This document shows positions 48,601-59,122 of a stretch of 64,000 nt of DNA, one piece after another. The stretch comes from Cheiracanthium punctorium. Lineage: Eukaryota > Arthropoda > Arachnida > Araneae > Cheiracanthiidae. Position numbers and translations under genes: made by a program. How positions within the stretch are numbered: position 1 is the stretch's first letter; each line of letters begins with the position of its first letter. The stretch is taken from NCBI GenBank assembly GCA_038373885.1, contig JAWZYV010010374.1:284481-348480 (forward strand), given 5' to 3'. The notes below the pieces were generated by a model, which had not been told where the DNA came from, did no database searches, and saw nothing but the letters and a program-made list of their open reading frames with translations.

Positions 48601-48658
48601 ATAAAAATGATCATTTCTGAAAACTTAAAGTTTATAAAAATGTATTTTTGAAACATAC

Positions 48659-48777
48659 CAAACATGATCTGGTTCTTCAATTTTATAAAGCCTAGTGGCA
48701 AAAGCAAGTGCAGTAATAAAAGCAAACGTCCCCCACCAATAGAGTTCACTTGAATTTATGCGACTAGCAGTACCCAT
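48659..48777 (-). CDS. POMT2: POMT2 exon 1 (start codon; first transmembrane segment)
   Basis: First coding exon of protein O-mannosyltransferase 2, an ER membrane glycosyltransferase (GT39/PMT family). With POMT1 it moves mannose from dolichyl-phosphate-mannose to Ser/Thr of substrates such as dystroglycan. The exon encodes residues 1-39 plus two bases of Cys40. It reads MGTASRINSSELYWWGTFAF, a hydrophobic run to about residue 31 (TM1), then RLYKIEEPDHV, which matches the segment just before the catalytic loop in animal POMT2. The ATG at 48777 is preceded by an in-frame TAA 30 nt upstream (48805-48807), which supports this start unless a 5' intron intervenes. The donor is TTTG|GTATGT. The lumenal or cytosolic tail before TM1 is only about 12 residues, shorter than the human tail. 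No promoter could be recognised upstream. Confidence 0.9.
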
Positions 48778-49109
48778 GATTATTAATTTCAAAGTTAAGA
48801 TAATTTATATGTTTGCTGATTGCATTTTTAAAGTACTAAATTAAAAGAACAATTAACTGCAACGAATACTTTTTAAAACACAACAACAGCAAAACCAAAA
48901 CCGGTTTACATTTTCAATGTACTGCCAGTTGCAAAAAAAACAAATCTTTAACGTTAAACGTCATTGGATGCTATCATGGAGTTAAAGGGAGTTGGACTCT
49001 AACTCCGTGGATGCTATGATGCTTGTCGTCTGCTGCAAAAGTTTTCCTATGACATTCTGTGTGCGGCGCTCGTGTCATGACAGCTTCGCGCATCATTCTG
49101 CTCATGCTA

Positions 49110-49445
49110 TTTCTTGACCATTCCTTCAATATTAGGGGTTCTGCCCTGGTTTGGATTGCTGACTTTCTGCACCACAGATCCATAAGATTTAAATTCAAAA
49201 ACACTTTTTCGGATCCTTTTAGACTGGGACAGGGCGTTCCTCAAGGATCAGTCTTAAGCCCTACTTTATTCTCCCTATTCTTGGCCGGAATCGAGAAGAG
49301 GAGATCAGAACTTGTCGATATTGCAATCTTCGCTGACGATATTGTAACTTGGAAGTCAGGTACTGACGTGACTAACATTGAAACACTCCTCAATTCCACT
49401 TTGACTGCACTTTCTGATTTTGCAACAGAACACAAATGGAGGATA
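49110..49445 (+). pseudogene. Non-LTR (Jockey-like) reverse transcriptase fragment
   Basis: The plus-strand frame reads FNIRGSALVWIADFLHHRSI, RFKFKNTFSDPFRL, GQGVPQGSVLSPTLFSLFLA and IAIFADDIVTWKSG: RT blocks with the QGVPQGSVLSP motif and the catalytic FADD box. The rest of RT, the endonuclease and the 3' end are absent. The frame runs on by chance into an unrelated repeat at 49437. The left edge is a sharp change from sequence that occurs inverted at 55246-55282. Confidence 0.85.
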
Positions 49446-49960
49446 TCAACTCCTTGTGTTCGAGGCTATAAAAGTCACGTGACGGTGGAAAACAAACAAC
49501 CATTTCCCCATAGGTTTATGTGCTGGACTGCTATAGAGCATTTCGACGAACCCCTCCTCTCTGCGATCGGTCGCCGTCTTGCGTGACAGCTTGGGGTTCT
49601 CGTAATGTATTTCAATGGGAAAAAACCGATTTTCAACATTCAAAAAAAGTATTAAATTTAATTTTTTGGATGATTGTAATGGATGGAATTTGTTAATCAG
49701 ACCTTCGACTTTTGTGTCCCAGGTGGCGTTTAATATTTTAAAAAGCTTAACATATAATATTTTAATGATATTTCAAGCGACTTTTTCCGCTGGTACTGCG
49801 TTCGGAAAGACAACATTATGTACGGGAATAAACACAATGTTTATTTTAAGATTCGGCAGGTCATTCGGATTACTGTTTGTTTACAAATATCATTGTTGTG
49901 CATGCGAAATTTTCTTACGTTGTGAGATTTATGCAAGAATAAAGTTTTGTTTTTGAATTA
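49437..49960 (+). repeat. Dispersed repeat, copy A (GAGGCTATAAAAGTCACGTG family)
   Basis: Two joined parts. 49437-49530 (GGAGGATATC, GGCTATAAAAGTCACGTGAC, CATAGGTTTATGTGCTGGAC) recurs at 63479-63571. 49530-49888 (TATAGAGCATTTCGACG to CTGTTTGTTTACAAAT) recurs at 55331-55687 with about 95% identity. It ends near AGAATAAAGTTTTGTTTTTG, which contains a polyadenylation-type AATAAA, so a retroposed origin is possible. Confidence 0.8.
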
Positions 49961-51560
49961 TAATTCATCGGATATTCTGTATGCCCTAGAAAACATCAAA
50001 TTCCATTAATATTTATAATAAAGAAGTGTTTATTTAAATTCCTATTACGATATATTCAAATTGTTTTTTTTCTTTTATAAAAAATAAATGTACTGCTTGT
50101 TATTATTTATCACAGTGTTTTTTTAAATATGTAAATGCCTGTAAAATAAGACCAGCTATCCCATTAATAAAATAGTGTAGCATATGCATCGCATAACATA
50201 TTTGTACATGTAATTAATCTAATACTTATGAATATGAATTAAAAAAATAATCCAATAAATCAACTAAATTAAAGACGTAGACCAATTAATGTGTTCTTTA
50301 CTTAGTTGCATAATTATTTAAATTGACAGTAAACATGAGTGCAAAATGTAAATTTATAATTCCATAAAGCTTCTGCCTTTTTATTATAAGATGGAAAACA
50401 TGTTTCGCAATGTTAGCTCATAAAACTGTACTAAACAATTCTACAATTACATTTTTGAATTTTGTTTCAAGTTAGAATCAGAACAGAAATCAAAAGCTGG
50501 AACTCTGACCCTGTATTTCTTTTTTCTGGGTGAATTTTTACATATTAGGCAAAGCTCATGAATACTTTGCTCCGAAGCCCAACACTAGTATACATTAATT
50601 CATAAATTTTCCCCTTTTCAAGCACAAACTGATTTTAGCAGACACGACAAATCATATTCGCTTCACCTCAACCAGATTTGAGAGTCCTGAGACCACCAGA
50701 ATTTGGGTGTTTTCTGTATAATGTTTATATTTCTTCCTGCTAATTTCCGACTATTTAATTTTATATCACTGTTCTGTGAAATAATTATTATATGGGAAAA
50801 TCTTTAAATTATTGTTATTTTAATTAAATGTGCTACCAACCCCATATTACAGGGGTTTGCAGTTCGCTACTGAGTATTAACATAAGAATATTAAGGCTCC
50901 GGCACCTTTTTTTGCCAGAAATTGCTGCTAGCCCTGGAGCAATTAAATGTTTTCTCATTGAAAAATTTCTTTCATTAATTTCCAAAAAGATACACTTTTT
51001 GTATATAACCCGCATACAAAAATATCTCCAATCGGTAAAATGTGCTCCATATTCTGATGAGGTGATGGACAAAATTTGATAATTATATCCTGAAAAGTGT
51101 CAAAGGTATGAAGATAATAAGTACTGAATTAAACAAATTTTCAGTAGCTCTTGAAAGGAAAAAAATCACAATCACATTTTAAGGGTCATACAGATATTAT
51201 GAAAGAATATTTTACATTCAAATTCAAGTATAGACCCCAGTCACCTTTGTTTATAGATATCCCTTAAGACGTTATATGATGAAAGGCTGAAATTTTGTAC
51301 ATCACCTCATTTGTGCATGGGGTACATTTTATTTTCTAGGAATTTTTTTGTAAGGTAGTTCTAAGAAATTTTAAAAAGTGTAACTCTGTGAAAATTAACA
51401 AGAGGCATTTTCTCTTAACATAGTCTTTTTTTTTAACCTTATTTTAAACATTTATTCAATTCACACTGCCTAATTATCTTTAATAGATAAAGAATTAAAG
51501 CATGTTATCACTTTCTAGGGGCACTGTACGTGTGTGTGTGTCTATACAATTTATAAACAC
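49961..51560. other. Upstream of POMT2, no gene recognised
   Basis: AT-rich. About 51280-51350 shares TGTACATCACCT and GCATGGGG words with 33240-33340, a diverged dispersed repeat. No exon-like coding stretch with splice signals was found. Confidence 0.45.
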
Positions 51561-51767
51561 TAATATTTTTACTTCCTTGTATGACGTACAAAGAAATAAT
51601 GTGATCGCAAAAAGAATTCGGTATCCAGATTTTGACTACCTCTAAATTTACTGAGTTTTTGCTTGACATCTCATTGTACACATGTATGTATGTTCATATA
51701 AATTCATGTACAAGCATTCTGACTGACAGCTAGACCATTTTGATCAGTGTTTCCTGGCGCCTGTACG

Positions 51768-52031
51768 CAGTAGCGGATTCAGGGGAGGGACTTGGGGGCT
51801 TCACCCCCCCCCCCAAAAGAGATTGCTAGAGAGTAACATTCTGCTTCATTATGCACTTTGAATATGTAAAGTGATCTTTTTTAATCACTTAGCCCCTCCC
51901 AAACAAATGTAAAAATCCTTTTTACATTTGTTTAGACTAAAATTTTGCTTTATTGTATATTTTCTTTGGGTGAAATAAGCTTTTATCAAAATTTAGCCCC
52001 TCCCAAAAGAGAATTTCTGGATCCGCCACTG
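51768..52031. mobile_element. hAT MITE, 264 bp
   Basis: Ends CAGTAGCGGATTCAG and CTGGATCCGCCACTG; perfect 8-bp duplication CCTGTACG (51760-51767, 52032-52039). Contains an inner hairpin-like pair CAAATGTAAAAATCC/TTTTTACATTTG near 51903-51930. Confidence 0.92.
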
Positions 52032-52708
52032 CCTGTACGTACGTGTGTATGTAGGTAACTCACATATCTTAAAAAGTACGAGTCGTACAATGTTGAAATT
52101 TTATATTTAGGATTGTTGTAACATCTACATCCATACATTATATTTTATGGGCAGAAATTCATTAAAGTGTAATTTAGAGATATTAAGTTATTTCAAATAA
52201 ATCAAAAATGATATATGTTGTTAAGGATTACAAAATGAATCTTGCCATCAAAAATGGTATCTTTATCATTTACAGTTCTACAGGAGCACTCAGAAAAATT
52301 CCAACAAATTACAGCCAATGGCAATTTTAGAAACATTCATTCATTTCAAGCAGAATAACATCTTACCATATGGTTGGATAATGGTCCGGTGACGTTCAGC
52401 CACCTCCCTCAAAAACTGTGTTAAAAGTCACCAAACTTGGCAACTTTTGGTATATATATGTATATATTTAATTTGCATATCTCAAAAACTATTAGTCGTA
52501 GATTGCTGAGATTTTATATATAAGATCGTTGTAACATCTAGTTGTACACCTAGATTTTTTATTCCAATCTACTGGAGAGTTTATTTACAGGACCACCCAA
52601 AAGAATTTTGGTACTTGCATGTATCCTTGCAGTCTGCCAAGATGAGCGATTTTTCGCTTTGATAAATCCAGGTTGCAGGAAATCATGATGGTTCCGAATA
52701 CAATTGGC

Positions 52709-52878
52709 CAGGGGCGTAGCGAAGGGGGGGGGTTATGGGGGTCATAACCCCCCCATGGGGAATTTTTTGCCATACAAAATGTATATTCTTCACTACATTA
52801 TCACACACGCGTATACATATATATGAGTTTTAGTAGTCGTAACTCCCCCCCAATCAAAAATTTCTGGCTACGCCCCTG
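52709..52878. mobile_element. hAT MITE, 170 bp
   Basis: Ends CAGGGGCGTAGCGAAG and TCTGGCTACGCCCCTG; perfect 8-bp duplication CAATTGGC (52701-52708, 52879-52886). Same family as 31815 and 57835. Removing it restores the repeat text GAATACAATTGGCTACAGTT. Confidence 0.95.
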
Positions 52879-52996
52879 CAATTGGCTACAGTTTGCCAGC
52901 ACATTTTCCGAAAAAATAATTTTGGCACGAATGTCTATCAGGATAATATGCAACTACCAGAATTCCAATACATTAATGTCTATAGACATCTTCAAA

Positions 52997-53165
52997 TAGT
53001 GACGTAGCCAGAAATTTTTCATGGGAGGGGTTACTATTGTAACTCACATATATGTATACATGTATATTCTTCACTCCCTCACCACACACATTTTGTATTG
53101 CAAAAATTTCAGGGTGTGTGTGTTGTGATCCCTTATTACCCCCCCCTCCCCTGGCTACACCACTG
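52997..53165. mobile_element. hAT MITE, 169 bp, same family, opposite orientation
   Basis: Ends TAGTGACGTAGCCAGA and CTGGCTACACCACTG; duplication TCTTCAAA / TCTTCAAT (7 of 8). The interior (TATTCTTCACTCCCTCACC) resembles the other copies. Confidence 0.82.
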
Positions 53166-53419
53166 TCTTCAATATATTATGTCTGTAGTCGTTCATTGTT
53201 TGGTCCATGCACAGAATCTCGTTATTTGTCATCCACCGTGTTGAGTTTTGCCAAAATATCGCTAATTTAACACCAAAAAAAAACTATGCATTTTGCATGA
53301 CTCTAAAACTTTTAGCCGTAGAATGTTGAAATTTTGTATTTAGAACTATTGTAACATCTAACTGTGCTTTTGATTGCTGTGGACTGAGTAATTTATTTAC
53401 AGGGTCACCCAAAAGACTT

Positions 53420-55240
53420 AAAATATATTAAGGGTCTATAGATACCTTCATTTCATTAAAAATCTGTGATGAATAACTGTTACAGCTGTGACTGAAATCT
53501 CGCTATCGCAAGCTTATTGGCTTTTGTCAAAATATTGCCCAATTAAGTGAAACAAATCTTTAAAATTGAACTCAGCTTGGCGGTAAACTTTAGAATTGCA
53601 GTATTTTGTCTCTTTCAAATGAAATAAGTTTAGATGAAGTGCCCCGAAAATATTTCAGGTTTAATAGAGGTACAAGGAAGTCATGTGGTGTCCATATCAG
53701 ATTTATTAGTTCAATGATTTGATTAAAAAAAACAATCATAATAAAAGGAGTAGTATATAGAGTTTTACAGTTATATTCTTCCATGATGATTGTATGTAAG
53801 AGATTTTTTTTTCAACATCGTAAATTACAGTGTTACTTGAAAATATGTTTTCACATAATTTACACAGGAACCAGACTACATGCAAGCGATAGATATTAAA
53901 AAAATCAGATGTCAGTCAGCCAATTTAAATTACTTTAGAAGTTATTTACAAAAAAATTGAAAGAAAAAAAAAACATCATATTTGACTGCATAAAATGATT
54001 TAGGTTCTTGAATCTAAACAGCAGGTAAGAACAGTATTCATAGAAAAATTGCTACTGGCGTATTATCCCGGCACTCAAACAAGACAGGCGATTTCGATTT
54101 CTCGCCAAGATAAATGCCAATCACATGAAATTATTAATGGTTTCAAATACGATTGGCAACAGTTTCCAGCACATTTGATGAAAAAATACTTTGTTGGAAA
54201 TGACCACTGCAATAATACGTAAGTATCAAAAAATCAAAAAATCTTCATAATAATTTCTAATCCTAATATCAGCTCCATGCAGAACAGAGTGGAAATAGTT
54301 TTAGGTAAAAGAATAAGGATTTATTTTAACGAAGTACAGTTTAACCATTTAATCATCTGTCCATGGACACGAGAACAACAACAGTATAACCTTGATTTCA
54401 CGAAGTCAAAGAAACAACAGAAAGAATTGGGATAAGAAGGTGAAATCAAAGAGGGTGTCAGTTTAATAGAAAAAACACATTTATTCAAGATATTTAAGTT
54501 CCACTCCATCCCTAATTTAGAATACTGCAAAAGAATAAAAAGGCTGGTAGCCAAGTTTAGTGATTTTAAAAAAGTAGATTCTATAGTTTTTTAGCATAAG
54601 CAACAATAAGTAATCATACATTAACACATCACAAACTTCCTGTTTTATTTATTTATTATTATTATTTTAATAAACCGACCACTCGTACAAAACTAGTTCT
54701 GTAAACAATGTATAAATTGACTTTTTAATCAAAATATGTTTTTAAAAAATAACTAACAAACCAATTCTTTCATGTTTTCTATTGATTTATTCTTATGCAT
54801 TTTATATGCACATTTAATAACAGAATCCACACCAGAAAGTGCTATCCATAGAAAGCATGCACTAAAATTCATGTCAATCTAAGGATAAACCTATCTAGTC
54901 ATAGCTTCAAACTACATTGGAGACAAATTATCCATATTGTTAAAAATCATGAAAAAATATCACAATCCTAAACTAGAAACAATATCTAATTTTGCAATTA
55001 GAGTTTAATTATTTGAGGACAGCTTTAAAATTTCTTCCATATTTCTAAATAAATAATTTACATTCTTTCGTGCACAGTCGTGGATTGCTGTCTAAACTGA
55101 AACGCCTGTTGCTTGGAATTCTGCAGTTTGTTTACATTCTTCACAGTGGGGCTGCGTTCGTAATCCGAAAACCCAATGAACCTCCTCAGATTACACGTAG
55201 TTTATACTGATTACTGAGATTGCTAAATTATACATTTAGG
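53420..55240. other. Upstream of POMT2, unassigned apart from one repeat copy
   Basis: 54050-54230 is a further copy of the interspersed repeat (GCGTATTATCCCGGCACTCA, GCCAAGATAAATGCC). The remainder is AT-rich with no coding or terminal-repeat signal. Confidence 0.45.
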
Positions 55241-55245
55241 TAAAG

Positions 55246-55687
55246 AAATAGCATGCGCAGAACAATGCGCGAAGCTGTCACTCAGCTGACGTCAGAGATA
55301 CGTCACGTCGAAATGCTCTATTGTGTTGCCTATAGAGCATTTCGACGGACCTCTCCTCTCTGCGATCGGTCGCCGTCTTGCGTGACAGCTTGGGATTCTC
55401 GTAACGTATTTCAATGGGAAAAACCCGATTTTCAACATTCAAAAAAAGTATTAAATTTAATTTTTTGGATGGTTGTAATGGATGGAATTTGTTAATCAGA
55501 CCTTCTACTTTTGTGTCCCAGGTGGCGTTTAATATTTTAAAAAGCTTAACATACAATATTTTAATAATATTTCAAGCGACTTTTTCCGCTGGTACTGCGT
55601 TCGGAAAGACAACATTATGTACGGGAATAAACACAACGTTTGTTTTAAGATTCGGCAGGTCATTCGGATTACTGTTTGTTTACAAAT
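55246..55687 (+). repeat. Dispersed repeat, copy B, with hairpin
   Basis: Second copy of the 49530-49888 sequence. Its first part (55246-55282, AGCATGCGCAGAACAATGCG) is found inverted at 49078-49113. A perfect 15-bp-arm inverted repeat CGTCGAAATGCTCTA/TAGAGCATTTCGACG (55306-55320, 55333-55347) straddles the junction. Ends abruptly at 55687 against TAGAGATGGGCGGTTCGACT, which is the left end of a hAT-type element. Confidence 0.8.
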
Positions 55688-55800
55688 TAGAGATGGGCGG
55701 TTCGACTCATTTTACTGATTCGAATCTCAACTCACTCACTACTTCGATGATTCGAATCAGTGATTCGAATCTTGAATCAATAAAACATAACAACTAAAGA
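55688..55800. mobile_element. Left end of a hAT-type element (TAGAGATGGGCGG)
   Basis: TAGAGATGGGCGGTTCGACT followed by GATTCGAATC-rich palindromic text. It interrupts repeat copy B, which continues as ATCATTGTTGTG in copy A. A right terminus of this style (GGCCCAGTCCTA) occurs at 58107-58118 but the flanks do not match, so pairing is not established. Confidence 0.55.
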
Positions 55801-55923
55801 AATTTTTCCTCTCTCTGCGCCGAAAGCCGTACTATTTAAACACCCTTCACCCATTCATCGGGTTTCTTCTCTGCTGAGTTCTCGGGCAGCTAGCATCTCT
55901 CTCTCCTTGCTCGAGTAAAACAA

Positions 55924-56160
55924 GTGTTTAAACTGCCCGAAATGAAAATACAGGGGATCTTCGTATGACCCCCTGGGCCTGTAAGATTACAAGGTTAAGT
56001 TTGGTGTCAAAGTATTCGAAATTTTATGTATCGATGGTGGTATACATCTAGGGGGGGTCGAGAATCAATAAAAACGCGCTCCGATGGATAGTTTCCGAGA
56101 TATACGTTAATTAATTATGGTAATTAGACTAATTAACCATGATTGAGGCTTAAAAGGACT
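55924..56160. repeat. ~230-bp direct repeat, copy 1
   Basis: Copy 2 is at 57516-57740. Both contain CCCTGGGCCTGTAAGATTA, GGTTAAGTTTGGTGTCAAAG, AGAATCAATAAAAACGCGCT and GAGATATACGTTAATTAATT. Roughly 90% identical with small indels. Confidence 0.9.
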
Positions 56161-56225
56161 GCAAACATGTAGAAATTGGCTCTGGGATGGTTTCCAGACT
56201 TTGGAGATGCCGCCGGAGGAAGCTA

Positions 56226-57514
56226 CCCTAGTGGCAATGACTGCTTGTTTTCTGCTCGGTCGTTCATCGACTCATCGTTAACTCATCGACTCGTCGAATT
56301 CAGTCATCGGCAAGTGCACTTTTGTTTATCTGCAATAGATGAATTTTTATTCATGGATAGAAGTGATCTAGACGAGCAGTTTCGCCGATGGGAAACCGAA
56401 AAACAATATCTTATCCGAAACTGCAGCTCTATAGTCAACGGGCCTTGCAGGTGTCCCCAGTGGTTTACACTTTACCCAAATTCCTATAATATTTGCGTAA
56501 TTTAGATGTGCCTTTGCATAATTTAAGGGAAATTTTGAACAATTCTTGAATTAATCGCATAATTTACTTCAAATTTCTTGTATTGGGGTTGGGAGGGGGC
56601 AGGGGGGTGGTATCCCCCCCTTGCCCCCTCCCACAAAATTTAAATTTAAAAAGAAATATTTACAAAAAAATGTAAGTATTTACTATATAAAAATCGTTAG
56701 TAATATTTAAATAATTAAAAAAAAGTGTGTTTAAAAAAAGAAAAGAAAATCTATATGAGCGTCAGCTGCATTATAAGAAAAACGGAAACTTCATTACAAT
56801 GAGCAACTCTTTTGAAACCTCTTTAATGTAAACAGCAAGAAGAGAAATCATTTAATTTTTAAAAGTTATCCAAGAAATATGAAAGTTAAAATCACACTAA
56901 AATTCCTATACAATTGGCAACATTGTTTTTTAATTATTAATTATGAATGTTGTTGCTACTTACATACATTGGTAAAAAGTGAAATTAATTTCTTACCAAT
57001 CAAATAATTTGACTATTATTAATAATAGCTGAACAACATTTTGTCAAAATTTCACCAAAGTCCCAATCTGAGACTAAAATAACCGCTACTTCACACTTTG
57101 CCTGACACATGACAAGATTCGATGGTCTTGGGGCAGCGCGCTTATCTCGTAGTCAGAACGCTCATGGTTCGGGCCCGGTGGAGGAAGAATTTTTTTTTTT
57201 CCAGAAAAACGGAAATTTAGCATACAAAAAACGAAAACATAATAAACAGAACGGACATTTTTTGAAAATTTTGCTGCCAGTCGTTTATTTTTTATTAACA
57301 AATATATTTTAAAGTTTATCGGTTTCTTTTCGTTATTTCATCGGAGTCATCGGGAAACGATGATCGGCTTTACGGCTCCCCGAGCGGACATTTTGTACCA
57401 GTTGCCGATGAAATTTCCCCTTTTTTGGATGAAAAGCCGTGATCGGCCATTGCTCCTTCTCCTCGGATTTAACTCACCCGCCTCTCATCGACCGATGGGT
57501 TATTGCTACTAGGG
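56226..57514. mobile_element. TA-flanked element with CCCTAGTRGCAATRAC ends (1.29 kb)
   Basis: CCCTAGTGGCAATGAC at the left and the inverted GTTATTGCTACTAGGG at the right, each bordered by TA (56224-56225, 57515-57516). Subterminal text is full of TCATCG/CGATGA words in both orientations (CATCGACTCATCG left, CATCGACCGATG right). The middle contains a SINE-like sequence and poly-C/G runs. No transposase seen. Confidence 0.65.
57115..57205 (+). repeat. tRNA-derived SINE head (tRNA pseudogene-like)
   Basis: GGGGCAGCGCGCTTATCTCG is followed by TAGTCAGAACG and GGTTCGGGCCC, with A-box-like and B-box-like (GGTTCRANNCC-type) spacing, then GGTGGAGGAAG and a T-run. The pattern 'cagcgcgct..cgtagtcagaa..ggttcgggcccggtgga' is that of tRNA-derived SINEs. 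No acceptor stem closes, so it is not a functional tRNA. Confidence 0.55.
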
Positions 57515-57515
57515 T

Positions 57516-57740
57516 AGTGTTTAAAATACCCAAATTGAAAATATAGGGGAGCCGTATGACCCCTGGGCCTGTAAGATTAAAAGGTTAAGTTTGGTGTCAA
57601 AGCATTCGAAATTTTAAGTATCGGTGGGGTGTTGAGCCTAGGGGGGGTCGAGAATCAATAAAAACGCGCTCCGGTGGATATTTTCCGAGATATACGTTAA
57701 TTAATTATGGTAATTAGACTAATAAACCATAGAGCTGTTT
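57516..57740. repeat. ~230-bp direct repeat, copy 2
   Basis: Matches 55924-56160 in the same orientation. Lies immediately after the right end of the TA-flanked element. Confidence 0.9.
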
Positions 57741-57834
57741 TTTCCGCGATCCGGCATCGTCATTAACGGAGAGAAAGCAGTAGCAAAAGCATCACAAGCT
57801 GGTATTGATCTCAGGATTTTCTTATCGCCGGCCT

Positions 57835-57997
57835 CAGAGGCGTAGCCAAGGGGGGGTTAGGGGGGTCATAACCCCCCCATGAGGAATTTTTTGCCATACA
57901 AAATGTATATTCTTTACTACATTATCACACACACGTATACATATATGAGTTGCAGTAGTCATAACCCCACCATGAAAAATTTCTGGCTACGCCCCTG
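57835..57997. mobile_element. hAT MITE, 163 bp
   Basis: Ends CAGAGGCGTAGCCAAG and TCTGGCTACGCCCCTG; duplication GCCGGCCT / GCCGGTTT (6 of 8, differences C to T). Close relative of the copy at 52709 (shared AACCCCCCCATGAGGAAT-like text and CACACACGTATACATATATG). Confidence 0.88.
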
Positions 57998-58119
57998 GCC
58001 GGTTTTTAACCTTTATCGAATTCGAGATTTCACTGAAATGAAAATGGGAATATCGGATATTTGATGTTGAAATAAAACTGATATGTTGATATTTATCGAT
58101 TTTTGGCCCAGTCCTACTG

Positions 58120-58262
58120 AGGGGCTGCTGCCCCCCCCCAAAAAAAAATGGGACCCTTTACTTAGCTTACAAATGAACTTTATCTTTAAATTTGATACCC
58201 AGCCCACCCCGAAATAAAATCCTGGCTACGCCACTGTCAATAACACTAACTACGCCACTGCT
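58120..58262. mobile_element. Degenerate hAT MITE ends
   Basis: TCCTGGCTACGCCACTG (about 58221-58237) and TAACTACGCCACTG (about 58247-58261) are two right-type termini in tandem; the left side begins near the GGGGCTGCTGCCCCCCCC run at 58122. It is probably two overlapping insertions. Confidence 0.5.
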
Positions 58263-58965
58263 TTAGACCCTATTTTGTATTTCTCTGAATTACGAAAGAA
58301 AATAAAATCATTCCCCTTAAACGAAAAACAAGGTAAAAAAAATATCTTAAACGAAATCTGCAGCAATAAAGCGAAATGTTATTTTGCTTGCTACAAAGTC
58401 CTTTTGTGAGAGCGCTTAATACCGCCCCTGTATCCTTCATTAAAAGTGACAAGCACAATGCTAACTTTATTTCATTCTATTTCCCTTCACATGAAAACCC
58501 GCCACCATGTAAACTTAACGTTCCGTTTTTTTTTTTTTTTTTTTAGGGGGGGGGCAGGGGGACATATATTGAAGTTAAAAGTAGAAAAGGGATGTTTCAT
58601 TAAATTTTAAACAAATAATTAAACCAGCCAGACAAGTTGGAAGGAGGGAGTCCCCCCCGAAGGAAAAAGGTTTAAACAACTTTGAGACACCCCCCGCTCT
58701 TCCACGAGCATTGGCGTAAATTGGCATGTAATATTTGGATGGGGTGATAAAATGTTTCCGATTGTAGAAAATATCATTATTATAAATAGCTCTGATACTT
58801 GAATTTTCTTAATTTTTTTTTCGGGGGGGGGGGTGATTGACCCCTCTTGCCCTTAGGAAGTAACGCCTATGCCCCCCGCCAAAAGCAAACGATGTTCGAC
58901 CCACTCCACACCCACAGACAAATAAAACTTTAAATCCGACCACCAACCAAGAATTGAAACACCAA

Positions 58966-59122
58966 AGATTCGAAAAAAAAAAAAAAAAAACTTCAATTAA
59001 ATGAAACATCCTTTCAACTCTTTTCGACTCCTTTCGACTCTGAGTCGATAAGAGATTCGAAAAAAAAACTCCAATTAAATGAAACATCCTTTCGACTCCT
59101 TTCGACTCTGAGTCGATAGACA
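58966..59122. repeat. Tandem duplication of ~75 bp
   Basis: Two adjacent units of AGATTCGAAAAAAAA, ATTAAATGAAACATCCTTTC, CTCCTTTCGACTCTGAGTCG. The first carries a longer A-run and an extra 'AACTCTTTTCGACTC'. CTTTCGACTCTGAGTCGA is partly palindromic. Confidence 0.85.

Larger units (their letters stand above)
51565..52970 (+). repeat. Chelicerate-style interspersed repeat, interrupted by two MITEs
   Basis: Starts ACTTCCTTGTATGACGTACA and passes through AGTCGTACAATGTTGAAATT, GGATTGTTGTAACATCTA, a second round of the same text (CTCAAAAACTATTAGTCGTA, about 52480-52545), GGACCACCCAAAAGAATTTT and a GCGATTTTTCGCTTTGATAA block. Other copies: inverted at 50-230 and 2140-2220, direct at 53290-53420 and 54050-54230. 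Interrupted by the MITEs at 51768 and 52709. Confidence 0.7.

Noticed and set aside
49470..49500. POMT2 or other core promoter from GGCTATAAAAGTCACGTGAC
   Set aside because: The motif is inside a dispersed repeat (also at 63508) and is on the strand opposite to POMT2; no evidence that it serves a host gene.
57115..57205. Functional tRNA gene
   Set aside because: B-box-like text is present but no acceptor stem or anticodon arm closes; best described as a SINE head.
55688..58118. A single 2.4 kb hAT element from TAGAGATGGGCGG to GGCCCAGTCCTA
   Set aside because: The ends are similar in style but the 8-bp flanks (TTACAAAT versus CTGAGGGG) do not match and the terminal repeats diverge quickly.
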